This document shows, one piece after another, positions 16,363-24,349 of a stretch of DNA of 59,450 bases. The DNA is from Methanosarcina spelaei (GTDB lineage: Archaea > Halobacteriota > Methanosarcinia > Methanosarcinales > Methanosarcinaceae). The stretch covers positions 1-59,450 of the forward strand of contig NZ_LMVP01000516.1 of NCBI RefSeq assembly GCF_002287235.1, read 5' to 3'. Under the pieces are notes generated by a model. The model had not been told where the DNA came from. It worked only from the letters and a program-made list of their open reading frames with translations, and did no database searches. How positions within the stretch are numbered: the stretch's first letter is position 1; each line of letters opens with the position of its first letter. The position numbers and the translations under genes were made by a program.

Positions 16363-17794
16363 TGCTGAGAAGACTTCTTCTTCCGTACAAAGATCTGTTC
16401 AAAGAATAGTTATCGTCGGTGCCTCTTTGGCTGGCTTAAGTGCTGCAGAGTCACTGCGTTCCGAAGGGTTTGCCGGGACAATAACTGTGATCGGCGACGA
16501 ACCACATGCTCCCTATGATCGCCCTCCTCTGTCTAAAACTGTCCTCACAGGCTGGCTACAGGCAGAGCACACGACTCTTCCGCAGAGTGTTGATTTACAG
16601 GCCGAGTGGCTGCTTGGAATGCCTGCCATAGGGCTTGATCTGGGTAACCGAGAGGTTGAGCTCGCTGACGGGAGGCGGGTTGGCTTTGATCGCCTGTTAA
16701 TTTCTACCGGGACACATGCTCGTACGTGGCCGGATTTGGCACAGGCTGCCCTTGATGGAGTATGCCTGTTGCACACCCGTGATGATGCTGCCCGGCTACG
16801 AGCCCGGTTAGCTGCCCGGCCGAAGCGAGTACTGGTGATTGGCGGTGGTTTCACTGGGTCCGAAGTTGCTTCAGTCTGCAGAGAGCTAGGTCTGGCTGTC
16901 ACGGTTACAGAGCGCAGTGCTACACCTCTTATCGGCGCTCTCGGCGCGGCTGCAGGTGCATTTGCTGGCCAGCTCCAGCGTGCACATGGAGTCGATCTGC
17001 GTTGCAATGTCACGGTTATGTCGCTGGAGGGAGATGAGAGCGGACGGCTGCGCTGTGCCTATCTTTCAGATGGTGATATACTTGACATCGATGTGGCTGT
17101 AGTCGCTCTTGGAGCAGTAAGAAACGTTGAATGGTTGCGTGATTCCGGGTTGGCATTTGACTCACGAGGGCTAGCTTGTGATGCCGCCTGTCGTGCTTTC
17201 GATATCAATGGAATAGTCACAGACGGTATTTTTGTTGCCGGAGATGTGGCTCGCTGGCCTCATCCGCTCTACGGAGGTGAGCTGCTGGCAGTCGAGCACT
17301 GGGGAAATGCTGTTGAGCAGGCAAGAACGGCAGCACATAATATGGTGAGTGTTCCGGCAGATTTCCGGGCATACAAAAGCCTGCCTGCTTTCTGGTCCCG
17401 TCAGTTTGGCGTCAACCTGAAGACGATAGGCCTTCCAAGCTTTGCTGATGAGGTTGTGCTCACACAGGGCTCTGTTTTGGAACGCAGGTTGGTTGCAGCT
17501 TATGGCTACAAGGGCAGAATTGTCGCAGCTCTCACCGTAAATATGGCACGCTGGTTGCCAGCTTATAAGGCAATGATCGAAGCCAGGGTTCCATTTCCGC
17601 CTGTACTTCATTCTCCAGATAGTTCAGCCGAACTTCGGCCAGTTCCTGCCGGATTTCCACCTCATGGACAAACTACCCATAGCGCTAATGCTATAAAGAC
17701 CGGTACAGGTCCGAGCACACCTCCTCCAGAAGAATCATCTACAAGCGATAAAGTGAAGGACCCTCGTGTACCGCCAGGATTTCAGCCCAAATGA
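16349..17794 (+). CDS. FAD-dependent NAD(P)H:ferredoxin reductase of the P450 system
   Basis: About 481 aa. The FAD-binding motif IVIVGASLAGLSAAESLR lies near the start, a conserved PYDRPPLSK block follows, then the NAD(P)H site VLVIGGGFTGSEVASVCREL and the second FAD motif GIFVAGDVARWPHP. The family reduces ferredoxin with NAD(P)H for bacterial class I P450s. I select GTG at 16349, preceded by GGGAGGA at 8 nt, instead of the in-frame ATG at 16316. The last 60 residues form a Pro/Ser-rich tail (PPEESSTSDKVKDPRVPPGF) of unknown use. GC-rich and co-transcribed with the ferredoxin and P450. Confidence 0.92.
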   Translation: MSSNNAEKTSSSVQRSVQRIVIVGASLAGLSAAESLRSEGFAGTITVIGDEPHAPYDRPPLSKTVLTGWLQAEHTTLPQSVDLQAEWLLGMPAIGLDLGNREVELADGRRVGFDRLLISTGTHARTWPDLAQAALDGVCLLHTRDDAARLRARLAARPKRVLVIGGGFTGSEVASVCRELGLAVTVTERSATPLIGALGAAAGAFAGQLQRAHGVDLRCNVTVMSLEGDESGRLRCAYLSDGDILDIDVAVVALGAVRNVEWLRDSGLAFDSRGLACDAACRAFDINGIVTDGIFVAGDVARWPHPLYGGELLAVEHWGNAVEQARTAAHNMVSVPADFRAYKSLPAFWSRQFGVNLKTIGLPSFADEVVLTQGSVLERRLVAAYGYKGRIVAALTVNMARWLPAYKAMIEARVPFPPVLHSPDSSAELRPVPAGFPPHGQTTHSANAIKTGTGPSTPPPEESSTSDKVKDPRVPPGFQPK

Positions 17795-17809
17795 TAGGAG
17801 GCAGACTAC

Positions 17810-19123
17810 GTGATACAGCAATCTTTGTATGAGCAAGTTCTTGACTACGCCAACCGTGCCAACCCTTATCCTCTATATGCCCAATTGCGCCAGACACCAG
17901 TTACACGACAGACAGATGGGAGCTATGTTGTCAGCACTTATAGGGAGATTGTCTCGCTACTTCATGATCCCAGGATTGGTTCAGACTTTCGCAAGCGCTC
18001 CGTTCATGATCGTCCTCCTGCAGGCCTTTCGACAAATAAGGAGCAGGCTTTTAAAAGTCAGGTGCCGGAAGTAGGTACCGAAGCATCCGCATCCAACGAG
18101 GGTTCTGAAACGGAAGTAGTTCCAAGTTTTATCGGTCTGGACCCACCTGAGCACGATAGAATACGCCGGCAAGCTACATGGCCGTTTGGCCCACCTCACA
18201 AACCAGGTAGAGTAGCTGACATGGAATCTGAACTGATCTGCCTTGCAAATCGACAGATAGATACTATGAAAGGCAAGTCTTCGATTGACATTGTCGAGGA
18301 TTTCGCCTACCCAATTCCGGTGACGATGATCAGTAAGCTGCTTGGTGTACCTCCTGAGGATCAAGCACGTCTTCATGCTTTATCAGAAGCTATTATCGAA
18401 GGTATTGACCTGGACCCCCAGAAAAGCCAGGAGGAACGAAAGCGGCGACAAGAACAGTCTGGCCAAACTTTTAAAGATCTGGAGCAATACATGGAGGCGC
18501 TGATTGAGCGTCATCGCAAGCATCCCGGTTCCGATCTGCTTTCAGGACTTATAACAGACTACGGTCCTGACGGGCCAATGGCCCAACCAGATATTGTGAG
18601 CACTGCGAGCTTATTGCTCATTGCCGGCCATGAGACCACAGTGAACCTGATCACAAACGGCATGCTCACACTGTTGAGGCATCCTGATGTCCTCGAACGA
18701 CTGCGTCGTGAACCAAACCTGGTTATTCGCCTGGTCGAGGAACTGCTACGCTATGAGCCTCCTGTCCAGATTCTGCCAAACCGGGTGGCTCTTGCCGACA
18801 TCACTATTGCCGGTACTATTATTCAGAAAGGTTCACCTGTTATCCTGCTGCTTGCCTCTGGAAGCCGTGATCCGGCTCGCTTCCACGATCCAGATAAATT
18901 CGATCCTGATCGCAGGGATAATATGCACCTTGGTTTTGGCTGCGGCATCCATTACTGTTACGGCGCCCCACTCGCAAGGTTGGAAACTCAGATTGCACTA
19001 ACAGAACTCGTACGACGGCTTGAAAATCCCAGGCTTGCGTATGATCAACCTCCATACCGACAGAGTGCCACTCTACGAGGACCCCGACATCTTATTATTG
19101 AAATCGATGGCGTGAAGGACTGA
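17810..19123 (+). CDS. Cytochrome P450 (bacterial class I type)
   Basis: 437 aa, a heme-thiolate monooxygenase fold. The I helix carries AGHETT (272-277), the K helix ExxR is E311-LL-R314, and the heme-binding loop is FGCGIHYCYGAPLAR with the axial ligand C383. No membrane anchor is present, as in soluble bacterial P450s. GTG start 17810 behind AGGAGG, 15 nt after the reductase gene, so the three form one operon. P450 chemistry normally needs O2, which is surprising in a strict anaerobe; a role in oxygen or toxin response, peroxide-driven chemistry, or a reductive reaction are open. The substrate is unknown. GC-rich and probably acquired from Actinobacteria-like bacteria. Confidence 0.95.
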   Translation: MIQQSLYEQVLDYANRANPYPLYAQLRQTPVTRQTDGSYVVSTYREIVSLLHDPRIGSDFRKRSVHDRPPAGLSTNKEQAFKSQVPEVGTEASASNEGSETEVVPSFIGLDPPEHDRIRRQATWPFGPPHKPGRVADMESELICLANRQIDTMKGKSSIDIVEDFAYPIPVTMISKLLGVPPEDQARLHALSEAIIEGIDLDPQKSQEERKRRQEQSGQTFKDLEQYMEALIERHRKHPGSDLLSGLITDYGPDGPMAQPDIVSTASLLLIAGHETTVNLITNGMLTLLRHPDVLERLRREPNLVIRLVEELLRYEPPVQILPNRVALADITIAGTIIQKGSPVILLLASGSRDPARFHDPDKFDPDRRDNMHLGFGCGIHYCYGAPLARLETQIALTELVRRLENPRLAYDQPPYRQSATLRGPRHLIIEIDGVKD

Positions 19124-19536
19124 GAGTTCAATTTATAATTAAACTTACTTTGAAATTTTCCATTGTAGTTAACTGAGTTTCTGATTATGGAAAATAGTTA
19201 TAAGACTTTACTAATTTGAAAATAACTTTGCTTTAGGATAAGCTCATCAAATAAACGATTGGATAATTGAAGGACTAGTACTGCGATTCTCAACTAGGTT
19301 CATAAAACTTAACTTTTGAATTGATCCGAAGATCACGGATTTTTCCCAGAAATAAGGAACTGATTTTGGAATCGAAGCACTAGTAATTGACAGATTGATT
19401 AAAGGATTGGTAACTGGAAGATTTGTTAAAGGATTGGTAATTGAAAGATGAACTATAGTCACACCTGTAAATGTTGCAACAAAAGACCTCATCTTACCAT
19501 ATTGAGTAGTTACATTGTTTAGCCTCGTGACTATAA
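19124..19536. other. Intergenic region after P450 with a short direct repeat
   Basis: About 19380-19452 carries units of GGATTGGTAA(C/T)TG(G/A)AAGAT separated by TTGTTAAA. The 81-codon minus frame across it is a by-product of the repeat and has repeat-like composition. Nothing else is seen. Confidence 0.5.
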
Positions 19537-20121
19537 TTAAATAGATAGTTCATCCTCCCGATTGCAATCGATTCTCATACTTTTCCGATTGTAGAGTTCT
19601 CTTTCCAATAGTTCTGTTTGCCCGATAGTGTCTTCTCCCCATTTTTGTTTAACTGCTTCACTCCACTGAAGTTTACCGTTCCCAATCATAGACTTTGGGA
19701 TTGCAAAAATGTTCTCTCTTGTTGTTCTGGAAACTCCAGATTTTGACAACTTATACTTACTTGTTTTCGGATCGTATACCATCTGATGATCGAGTTTAAA
19801 TGCACTAACTGCCTCAGAAAACTTACAGTTACCTTGTTTTAATCCTTCTTTTGGATCTTTTCCTTTTCTTCGCTTCATCTTTTCTATTTCAATCTCTTCT
19901 TTTCTTATATCTTCCAGGTACCACAAACTCTTATCAATTTCACTTTTAAACACAATCATGTGCCATTTAAGAGACTGCGAATATGGTTTTTTCAAAAGTT
20001 CATGCAATTCGGCAATCAGATAGGAATCATCTGTCGTATTTTCAATTTCTTCCATTACTTTTTTCATTTTGGTCAGATTTGCCTTCTGTCTTTCCTGACT
20101 TGTTACCATGACTATCAACAT
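19537..20121 (-). CDS. Hypothetical protein, highly charged
   Basis: Up to 194 aa; I do not recognise the family. It is Lys/Glu-rich and largely helical, with a charged stretch RKEEIEIEKMKRRKGKDPKE near the middle and a C-terminal part containing SGVSRTTRENIFAIPKSMIG, which might be a small DNA- or RNA-binding fold. No signal peptide or membrane segment. The start is uncertain: ATG at 20121 (MLIVM) or at 20109 (MVTSQERQK); neither has a clear Shine-Dalgarno site. It stands alone on the minus strand beside the transferred P450 operon, so it may be part of the same accessory patch. Confidence 0.6.
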   Translation of the reverse strand: MLIVMVTSQERQKANLTKMKKVMEEIENTTDDSYLIAELHELLKKPYSQSLKWHMIVFKSEIDKSLWYLEDIRKEEIEIEKMKRRKGKDPKEGLKQGNCKFSEAVSAFKLDHQMVYDPKTSKYKLSKSGVSRTTRENIFAIPKSMIGNGKLQWSEAVKQKWGEDTIGQTELLERELYNRKSMRIDCNREDELSI

Positions 20122-20342
20122 AATAATTTTTATTAGACTGTATATACAGAAAGTATATTTTAAGTCTTCGATAACAGATCATAAAAAAAATAATCTGGAA
20201 CAAATTTAGACACACCCAAACATAAAATGTCAAAGCAGCTCCACATTAGTTTTGTTAAAAAGTACCGGCATCATCACTTGTGACATAACAAGGATTGTCT
20301 GACGTTTATGGATAGGTTAAAAAACAGAAGTGAGGGTGGACT

Positions 20343-20587
20343 TTGGTGTTCCTGATAATTGTCACTAGCATATTCCTGTTAATTAATTTACTTATCGGGG
20401 TCATTGTCAGCCCTGAGTATATTAAGGGTCCTCTCAAGTTGGAGTAGAGTTACAACCTTAATAGGCGGACTCTTAATTCGTTTTTATTCTTGGGCTTGTA
20501 ATCTTTATTGCGGGGTTCACGGCTGTTTACTCATACCTCGAATATCAAAAAGAACTGGAAGGGATCAAATCTCAAATTAAAACTTAA
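20343..20587 (+). pseudogene. Frameshifted small membrane protein
   Basis: Three frames together give one plausible small membrane protein. Frame 1 from TTG/GTG 20343/20346 reads VFLIIVTSIFLLINLLIGVI and ends with LKLE at TAG 20445. After +1, RVTTLIGGLLIRF follows. After another +1, LGLVIFIAGFTAVYSYLEYQ continues to KSQIKT and TAA at 20587. Two shifts within 100 bp indicate decay, or sequence errors. It would have had two membrane spans and a charged C-terminus. Function unknown. Confidence 0.45.
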
Positions 20588-20708
20588 AAATGAGGATTAC
20601 AGGCATTCCTGTAATACCGAATTCTGAAATTCCTGTTTACTTGGTTTTTTGACTTTTATTTTATCATTACGTTTATCTAGAATGCTTTCGTTTGTTTTAT
20701 TGATTCTT

Positions 20709-21191
20709 ATGGCCGAGGATATAACAAAAGACACAAGCATAAATATTGAGAATGGGGATACAATCTCAGTTAATTATGTAGGAAAACTTGAAGATGGTAC
20801 AATTTTTGATACTTCCGTAAAAGAAGTTGCAGTCGAGGCAGGGATATATATCCAAATGAGAAATTATGAACCCCTCACATTTACCATCGGCGAAGGCCAG
20901 ATGATAAAAGGATTTGATGAGGGGGTTGTTGGAATGCAAGTGGGGGAAGAAAAAATCCTTACAATCCCGCCTGAAGAAGCATACGGAGAATACAGGGAAG
21001 AATTCGTAAGAGAGATCCCTGTTGACGCTGTTGATTTTACTCCGGAAGTCGGAATGAGGCTGGCTACGGACAGCGGTCTGACAGGTACTATCACAAACGT
21101 AAATGAAAATAACTTTGTTGTAGACTTCAACCATGAGCTTGCAGGCAAGACCTTGATTTTCTCAGTCAAAGTTGTTTCTGTGGAGAAGTGA
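20709..21191 (+). CDS. FKBP-type peptidyl-prolyl isomerase, cytoplasmic paralog 1
   Basis: About 160 aa. The FKBP core is visible: GDTISVNYVGKLEDGTIFDT, then FTIGEGQMIKGFDEGVVGM and IPPEEAYGEY, followed by the archaeal/SlyD-like insert and the closing FNHELAGKTLIFSVKVVSV. It speeds proline isomerisation and can act as a chaperone. The start is uncertain: ATG 20709 (MAEDITK) gives a standard cytoplasmic protein; ATG 20682 or TTG 20649 would add a short hydrophobic leader. First of three tandem FKBP genes; its stop abuts the second gene, so they are co-transcribed. Confidence 0.88.
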   Translation: MAEDITKDTSINIENGDTISVNYVGKLEDGTIFDTSVKEVAVEAGIYIQMRNYEPLTFTIGEGQMIKGFDEGVVGMQVGEEKILTIPPEEAYGEYREEFVREIPVDAVDFTPEVGMRLATDSGLTGTITNVNENNFVVDFNHELAGKTLIFSVKVVSVEK

Positions 21192-21196
21192 ACGGG

Positions 21197-21766
21197 ATGA
21201 AGGCCAGGAAAGGAGCAGTTTTCTTCATAGCGGTACTGCTCCTCGTAAGTATAATTTTTGTCAGCGGCTGCACGGACAAAGGGAGTGAGGGAGGAGATAG
21301 CAGAACGGTAAAGTCCGGAGATACAGTCAAGGTCGACTATACCGGGAAGCTTGAAGACGGCACGGTTTTTGACACCTCAAGAGAAGATGTTGCAAAGCAG
21401 GCCGGCATATACGTTGAAGGAAGGGAGTATGCCCCTCTTACTTTTGTCGTTGGCTCGGGACAGGTAATCCAGGGTTTTGATGAGGGTATAATCGGAATGA
21501 AAGTAGGGGAAGAAAAGACCCTGAAAATTCCTCCAGAAGAAGCTTATGGGGAATATGATAAAGCAAAAGTCCTGGCTGTTCCGATTGAAGAACTAAATCT
21601 AACAAACCGATCCGAAATTCCTGAAGTGGGACAAACCCTGAGAGATATGAACGGGAACCAGTACAAAGTAACAGCTGTAAACAACACTCATATCACTCTT
21701 GATATCAATCACGAGCTTGCAGGCAAGACCCTGACTTTTGATATAAAACTCATCTCAATAGAATAA
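21197..21766 (+). CDS. FKBP-type peptidyl-prolyl isomerase, lipoprotein paralog 2
   Basis: About 189 aa. The N-terminus MKARKGAVFFIAVLLLVSII then FVSGC is a signal peptide with a lipobox-like Cys, so the protein is exported and anchored. The mature part has the full FKBP pattern: GDTVKVDYTGKLEDGTVFDT, VGSGQVIQGFDEGIIGMKVG, IPPEEAYGEYD, and NHELAGKTLTFDIKLISI. It probably folds exported or surface proteins. GTG at 21188, overlapping the preceding stop, is an alternative start. Very similar to paralog 1 in the core, so a tandem duplication is likely. Confidence 0.88.
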   Translation: MKARKGAVFFIAVLLLVSIIFVSGCTDKGSEGGDSRTVKSGDTVKVDYTGKLEDGTVFDTSREDVAKQAGIYVEGREYAPLTFVVGSGQVIQGFDEGIIGMKVGEEKTLKIPPEEAYGEYDKAKVLAVPIEELNLTNRSEIPEVGQTLRDMNGNQYKVTAVNNTHITLDINHELAGKTLTFDIKLISIE

Positions 21767-21889
21767 ATTTAAGTTACTGAAGATCAAATTGAGAATTATG
21801 GTATTTCTTTAAAATGTGTGTCCTTTAAGTATCCTTAGATATTGAGCTGACGTGAATACTGAAAGGAAAATGCACAGGAGAAAGGGATA

Positions 21890-22360
21890 ATGGAAAATTC
21901 TCGTACTGTGAAAAAAGGAGATTACCTTCTTATTGATTACACTGGAAAATTTGAAGACGGCGCGGTCTTTGATACCACCTTGAAGGAAAAAGCTCTCAAA
22001 GAAGGGATATATGACGAAAAAAAAGAGTACAGACCTTTGTTTTTCAGAGCGGACGCATATCAGGTCATAAACGGAATCGACAAGGGGGTACTTGGAATGA
22101 AAGAAGGTGAAGAAAAAACCCTCATAATCCCTCCTGAAGAAGCTTATGGAGATTATAAGAGTTACCTTGTCCAGAAGATACCCCTTGCAAGACTTGAACT
22201 CCAGAACCCTCCTGAGCCAGGAACAAAAATCATAACACCCGCTGGGAGTGAGGTTAAAGTGCTTGACTCCACGGAAACTTCTGCTACCCTGGACTTTAAC
22301 CATGAACTTGCAGGCAAAACTCTGGTTCTTGAAATAAAACTGGTCTCGATTATAAACTGA
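21890..22360 (+). CDS. FKBP-type peptidyl-prolyl isomerase, divergent paralog 3
   Basis: 156 aa, start ATG 21890 after GGAGAAAGGG. The frame of the fold is kept (GDYLLIDYTGKFEDGAVFDT, IPPEEAYGDYK, FNHELAGKTLVLEIKLVSI), but the catalytic-pocket segment is altered: FFRADAYQVINGIDKGVLGM replaces the usual VG.GQ.I.GFD..V.GM. It may have lost isomerase activity and act as a chaperone only; that is inference. Cytoplasmic, and third in the tandem array, 123 bp after paralog 2. Confidence 0.85.
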   Translation: MENSRTVKKGDYLLIDYTGKFEDGAVFDTTLKEKALKEGIYDEKKEYRPLFFRADAYQVINGIDKGVLGMKEGEEKTLIIPPEEAYGDYKSYLVQKIPLARLELQNPPEPGTKIITPAGSEVKVLDSTETSATLDFNHELAGKTLVLEIKLVSIIN

Positions 22361-22391
22361 TTTCAGGTCCATAAATGCGGGGAGGTAAAGT

Positions 22392-22799
22392 ATGGAAAAA
22401 GAAGAAAAAGTCATGGTACTGCTGCTGTTTATGACATTGACTTCTCTTGTGACAGCTTATCTCTGCTTTGGACCGGAACTTACAGCTTCTGGACAGGAAG
22501 CCGGAGAAGAAGCCAAGCCGTATACCAGGGAATCCGGTGAAGGGGAGAAGGTGTTCCTTGAAGCCCAAGTTTTGAGCAAAAGGTTAACCTATACAGGTGG
22601 ACACTTGCTTTTACAGGTAGATTACAACTCCGAAGTCCTTAGTGTCTTTATTCCAAAGACTGCTGGTGCTGAATCCCTTAATAACTCAGTCCAGAAAGGA
22701 GATATAATTAGTGTAACTGGTACTGTTTCGGAGTACGAAGGGAAAAGGGAAATCAAGGTAGAAAGAAAAGAAGATATTCTTCTGAGTGACCGTCAATGA
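22392..22799 (+). CDS. Membrane-anchored OB-fold protein
   Basis: 135 aa. An N-terminal hydrophobic segment (about residues 8-26, VMVLLLFMTLTSLVTAYLCF) anchors or exports the protein. The C-terminal 80 residues resemble the nucleic-acid-binding OB-fold family (VFLEAQVLSKRLTYTGGHLL, then QKGDIISVTGTVSEYEGKRE with IKVERKEDI). Start ATG 22392 behind GGGGAGG. It follows the FKBP array at 31 bp and may share its transcript. The actual ligand is unknown. The 3' end lies in a 35-bp tandem duplication. Confidence 0.75.
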   Translation: MEKEEKVMVLLLFMTLTSLVTAYLCFGPELTASGQEAGEEAKPYTRESGEGEKVFLEAQVLSKRLTYTGGHLLLQVDYNSEVLSVFIPKTAGAESLNNSVQKGDIISVTGTVSEYEGKREIKVERKEDILLSDRQ

Positions 22800-22851
22800 C
22801 CTTTATTTCCATTAATCTGAGTGACCGTCAATGACCTTTATTTCCATTAAT
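22782..22851. repeat. 35-bp tandem duplication spanning the OB-fold gene stop codon
   Basis: Two exact copies of a unit beginning CTGAGTGACCGTCAATGACC, at 22782-22816 and 22817-22851, followed by a decayed third (CTGATCGGTCGCCATTAAT). The first copy contains the last codons and the TGA stop of the OB-fold gene. Confidence 0.9.
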
Positions 22852-22950
22852 CTGATCGGTCGCCATTAATTGAATAACCGTTATCAATAACCTTTATAAC
22901 GACAACAGAATCGTTAACAATATATTCATATAAGGACATCTGGGAAAAAT

Positions 22951-23727
22951 ATGAAAGCGTGTATCATGTGCGGAGGGGCAGGGACAAGGCTCAGGCCGCT
23001 AACTTTCAAGCACCCTAAACCCAGCATACCGATTCTAAATAAGCCGTCAGTCCGACATTTGATAGAACATCTTTCAAGAGAAGGGTTCAATGAAATAGTC
23101 ATGACTCTTGGGTACATGGGAGAGCGTATAGAAGAGCAGCTCGGAGATGGGCACATGTTTGGGGTACATATCGACTATGTATATGAGAAAGAAAAGCTCG
23201 GAACTGCAGGCGGTATTAAAAACGCTGAGAAATACTTGAAAGGCGAGCCATTTATCGTTCTTGGTGGAGATCACGTCCTTAACCTCGACCTGAGGGAGAT
23301 GTACCGCTTCCATGAAGCAAATGATGCTCCGGTAACCATAGGGCTCCTTTCGATTGACGACCCTCGAGAATTCGGAATTGCGGACATGGACATTAACAAC
23401 CGGATCCACCGCTTCCTGGAAAAACCGAAATCAGGCCAGATATTCAGCAACCTCGCAAGTACAGGCATTTATATATGTAGCCCTTCGATATTTGAATGGA
23501 TCCCTGAAGATAAAAAATACGATTTTGCAAAAGATCTTTTCCCCTTCATGCTTGCAGCCGACAAAAAAATCAATGGTGTACTTGTGCGGGGAAAATGGAC
23601 TGATGTAGGAAGTTCGGCAGCTTACAGGCAGGCGCAGCGCTGGATGCTCGATTCCCTTCCTGGAACAACAATCGAAGGGAATTTCACAACCCGGAACGCA
23701 AGAATAAAAGGTCCCCTGTCCATTTGA
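22951..23727 (+). CDS. Sugar-1-phosphate nucleotidyltransferase domain (mannose-1-P guanylyltransferase-like), ends at in-frame TGA
   Basis: 258 aa. The nucleotidyltransferase signature MCGGAGTRLRPLTFKHPKP lies at the N-terminus, with LGTAGGIKNAEKYL, GGDHVLNLDL and WTDVGSSAAYRQA later. It makes NDP-sugars for cell-surface glycans. The frame stops at TGA 23725-23727, right where the family's left-handed beta-helix domain should begin, and that domain follows in the same frame (23728-24129). The catalytic domain is complete and might work alone, though many relatives need the beta-helix for oligomerisation. Just upstream are the OB-fold gene and its repeat; a polyprenol-kinase-like gene follows. 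Confidence 0.85.
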   Translation: MKACIMCGGAGTRLRPLTFKHPKPSIPILNKPSVRHLIEHLSREGFNEIVMTLGYMGERIEEQLGDGHMFGVHIDYVYEKEKLGTAGGIKNAEKYLKGEPFIVLGGDHVLNLDLREMYRFHEANDAPVTIGLLSIDDPREFGIADMDINNRIHRFLEKPKSGQIFSNLASTGIYICSPSIFEWIPEDKKYDFAKDLFPFMLAADKKINGVLVRGKWTDVGSSAAYRQAQRWMLDSLPGTTIEGNFTTRNARIKGPLSI

Positions 23728-24129
23728 AACAATGTATGCATAGGTTCGAACTCTTCTCTTGTAGGGCCAATAGTAATAGGGGAAAACACAACCATAGGCA
23801 ATAACGTCCTTATCGGGCCTTACAGCGTGATAGGCTCAAACTGCAATATAGAGGACAATGCAAAGATCCTTTCGTCCTATATTTTTGATAATGTGTCCAT
23901 AGGAAAGGAGTCCAATATCTCAGGTGGAGTGGTAGCAGACGGAACAATCATCGGAGAACACTGCTTCCTTGAAAATGGAACCGTTATCGGACATAAAGTA
24001 CTGATCGGAAGTGATTCAACAATACATTCCGGAGTTAAAATCTGGCCCGAAGTCGTTATAGATAAAGACTCAAGCATAAAGGAAACCGTAATTAATTACG
24101 ATTATGACGCTTCAAACGATGGCTCGTAA
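23728..24129 (+). pseudogene. Severed left-handed beta-helix domain of the nucleotidyltransferase
   Basis: Directly after the TGA the same frame continues for about 133 codons: NNVCIGSNSSLVGPIVIGEN, then repeated hexapeptides such as TTIGNNVLIGPYSVIGSNC and GTIIGEHCFLENGTVIGHKV, to TAA at 24129. This is a hexapeptide-repeat beta-helix. The codon context CCC-CTG-TCC-ATT-TGA-AAC suggests that GGA (Gly) became TGA. An internal GTG at 23827 exists but has no good ribosome site. It is translated only by readthrough or reinitiation. Confidence 0.7.
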
Positions 24130-24221
24130 AAACCGTTGACCCGAAACCGTTGCGCCGGTTTATCACGCCTATAGGGTTTGGGGCTAAGGTACTCAAACTT
24201 AAATGTTTCTTGGGGTTTTCG

Positions 24222-24290
24222 CTCAAGCCTTTTTTGAAAAGGCTTGCACTTAAGCTTTTTTTAAAAAGGATCGTGACTACGCCGTCGTGT
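24222..24290. repeat. AAGGCTTGC-type dispersed repeat
   Basis: CTCAAGCCTTTTTTGAAAAGGCTTGCACTTAAGC and a following TTTTTTTAAAAAGG form nested inverted repeats. Related to the elements at 1-90 and 41305-41350. It lies between the severed beta-helix frame and the kinase gene and may also terminate transcription. Confidence 0.6.
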
Positions 24291-24349
24291 TTTGAAGATT
24301 CAGCCAAGTAAAGGTATGTTTATATTAGATCCTTACAAAATCTTTTTCC

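Noticed and set aside
16513-17013. 166-codon minus-strand ORF
   Set aside because: Shadow of the GC-rich reductase gene; it has no ribosome site and no family pattern.
19247-19492. 81-codon minus-strand ORF with LPVTNPLINLSITS repeats
   Set aside because: Produced by short direct repeats in the gap after the P450 gene.
23725-23727. Selenocysteine at the in-frame TGA of the nucleotidyltransferase
   Set aside because: No selenocysteine-insertion element or redox-site context, and Methanosarcina is not known to use selenocysteine; a Gly codon change is simpler.
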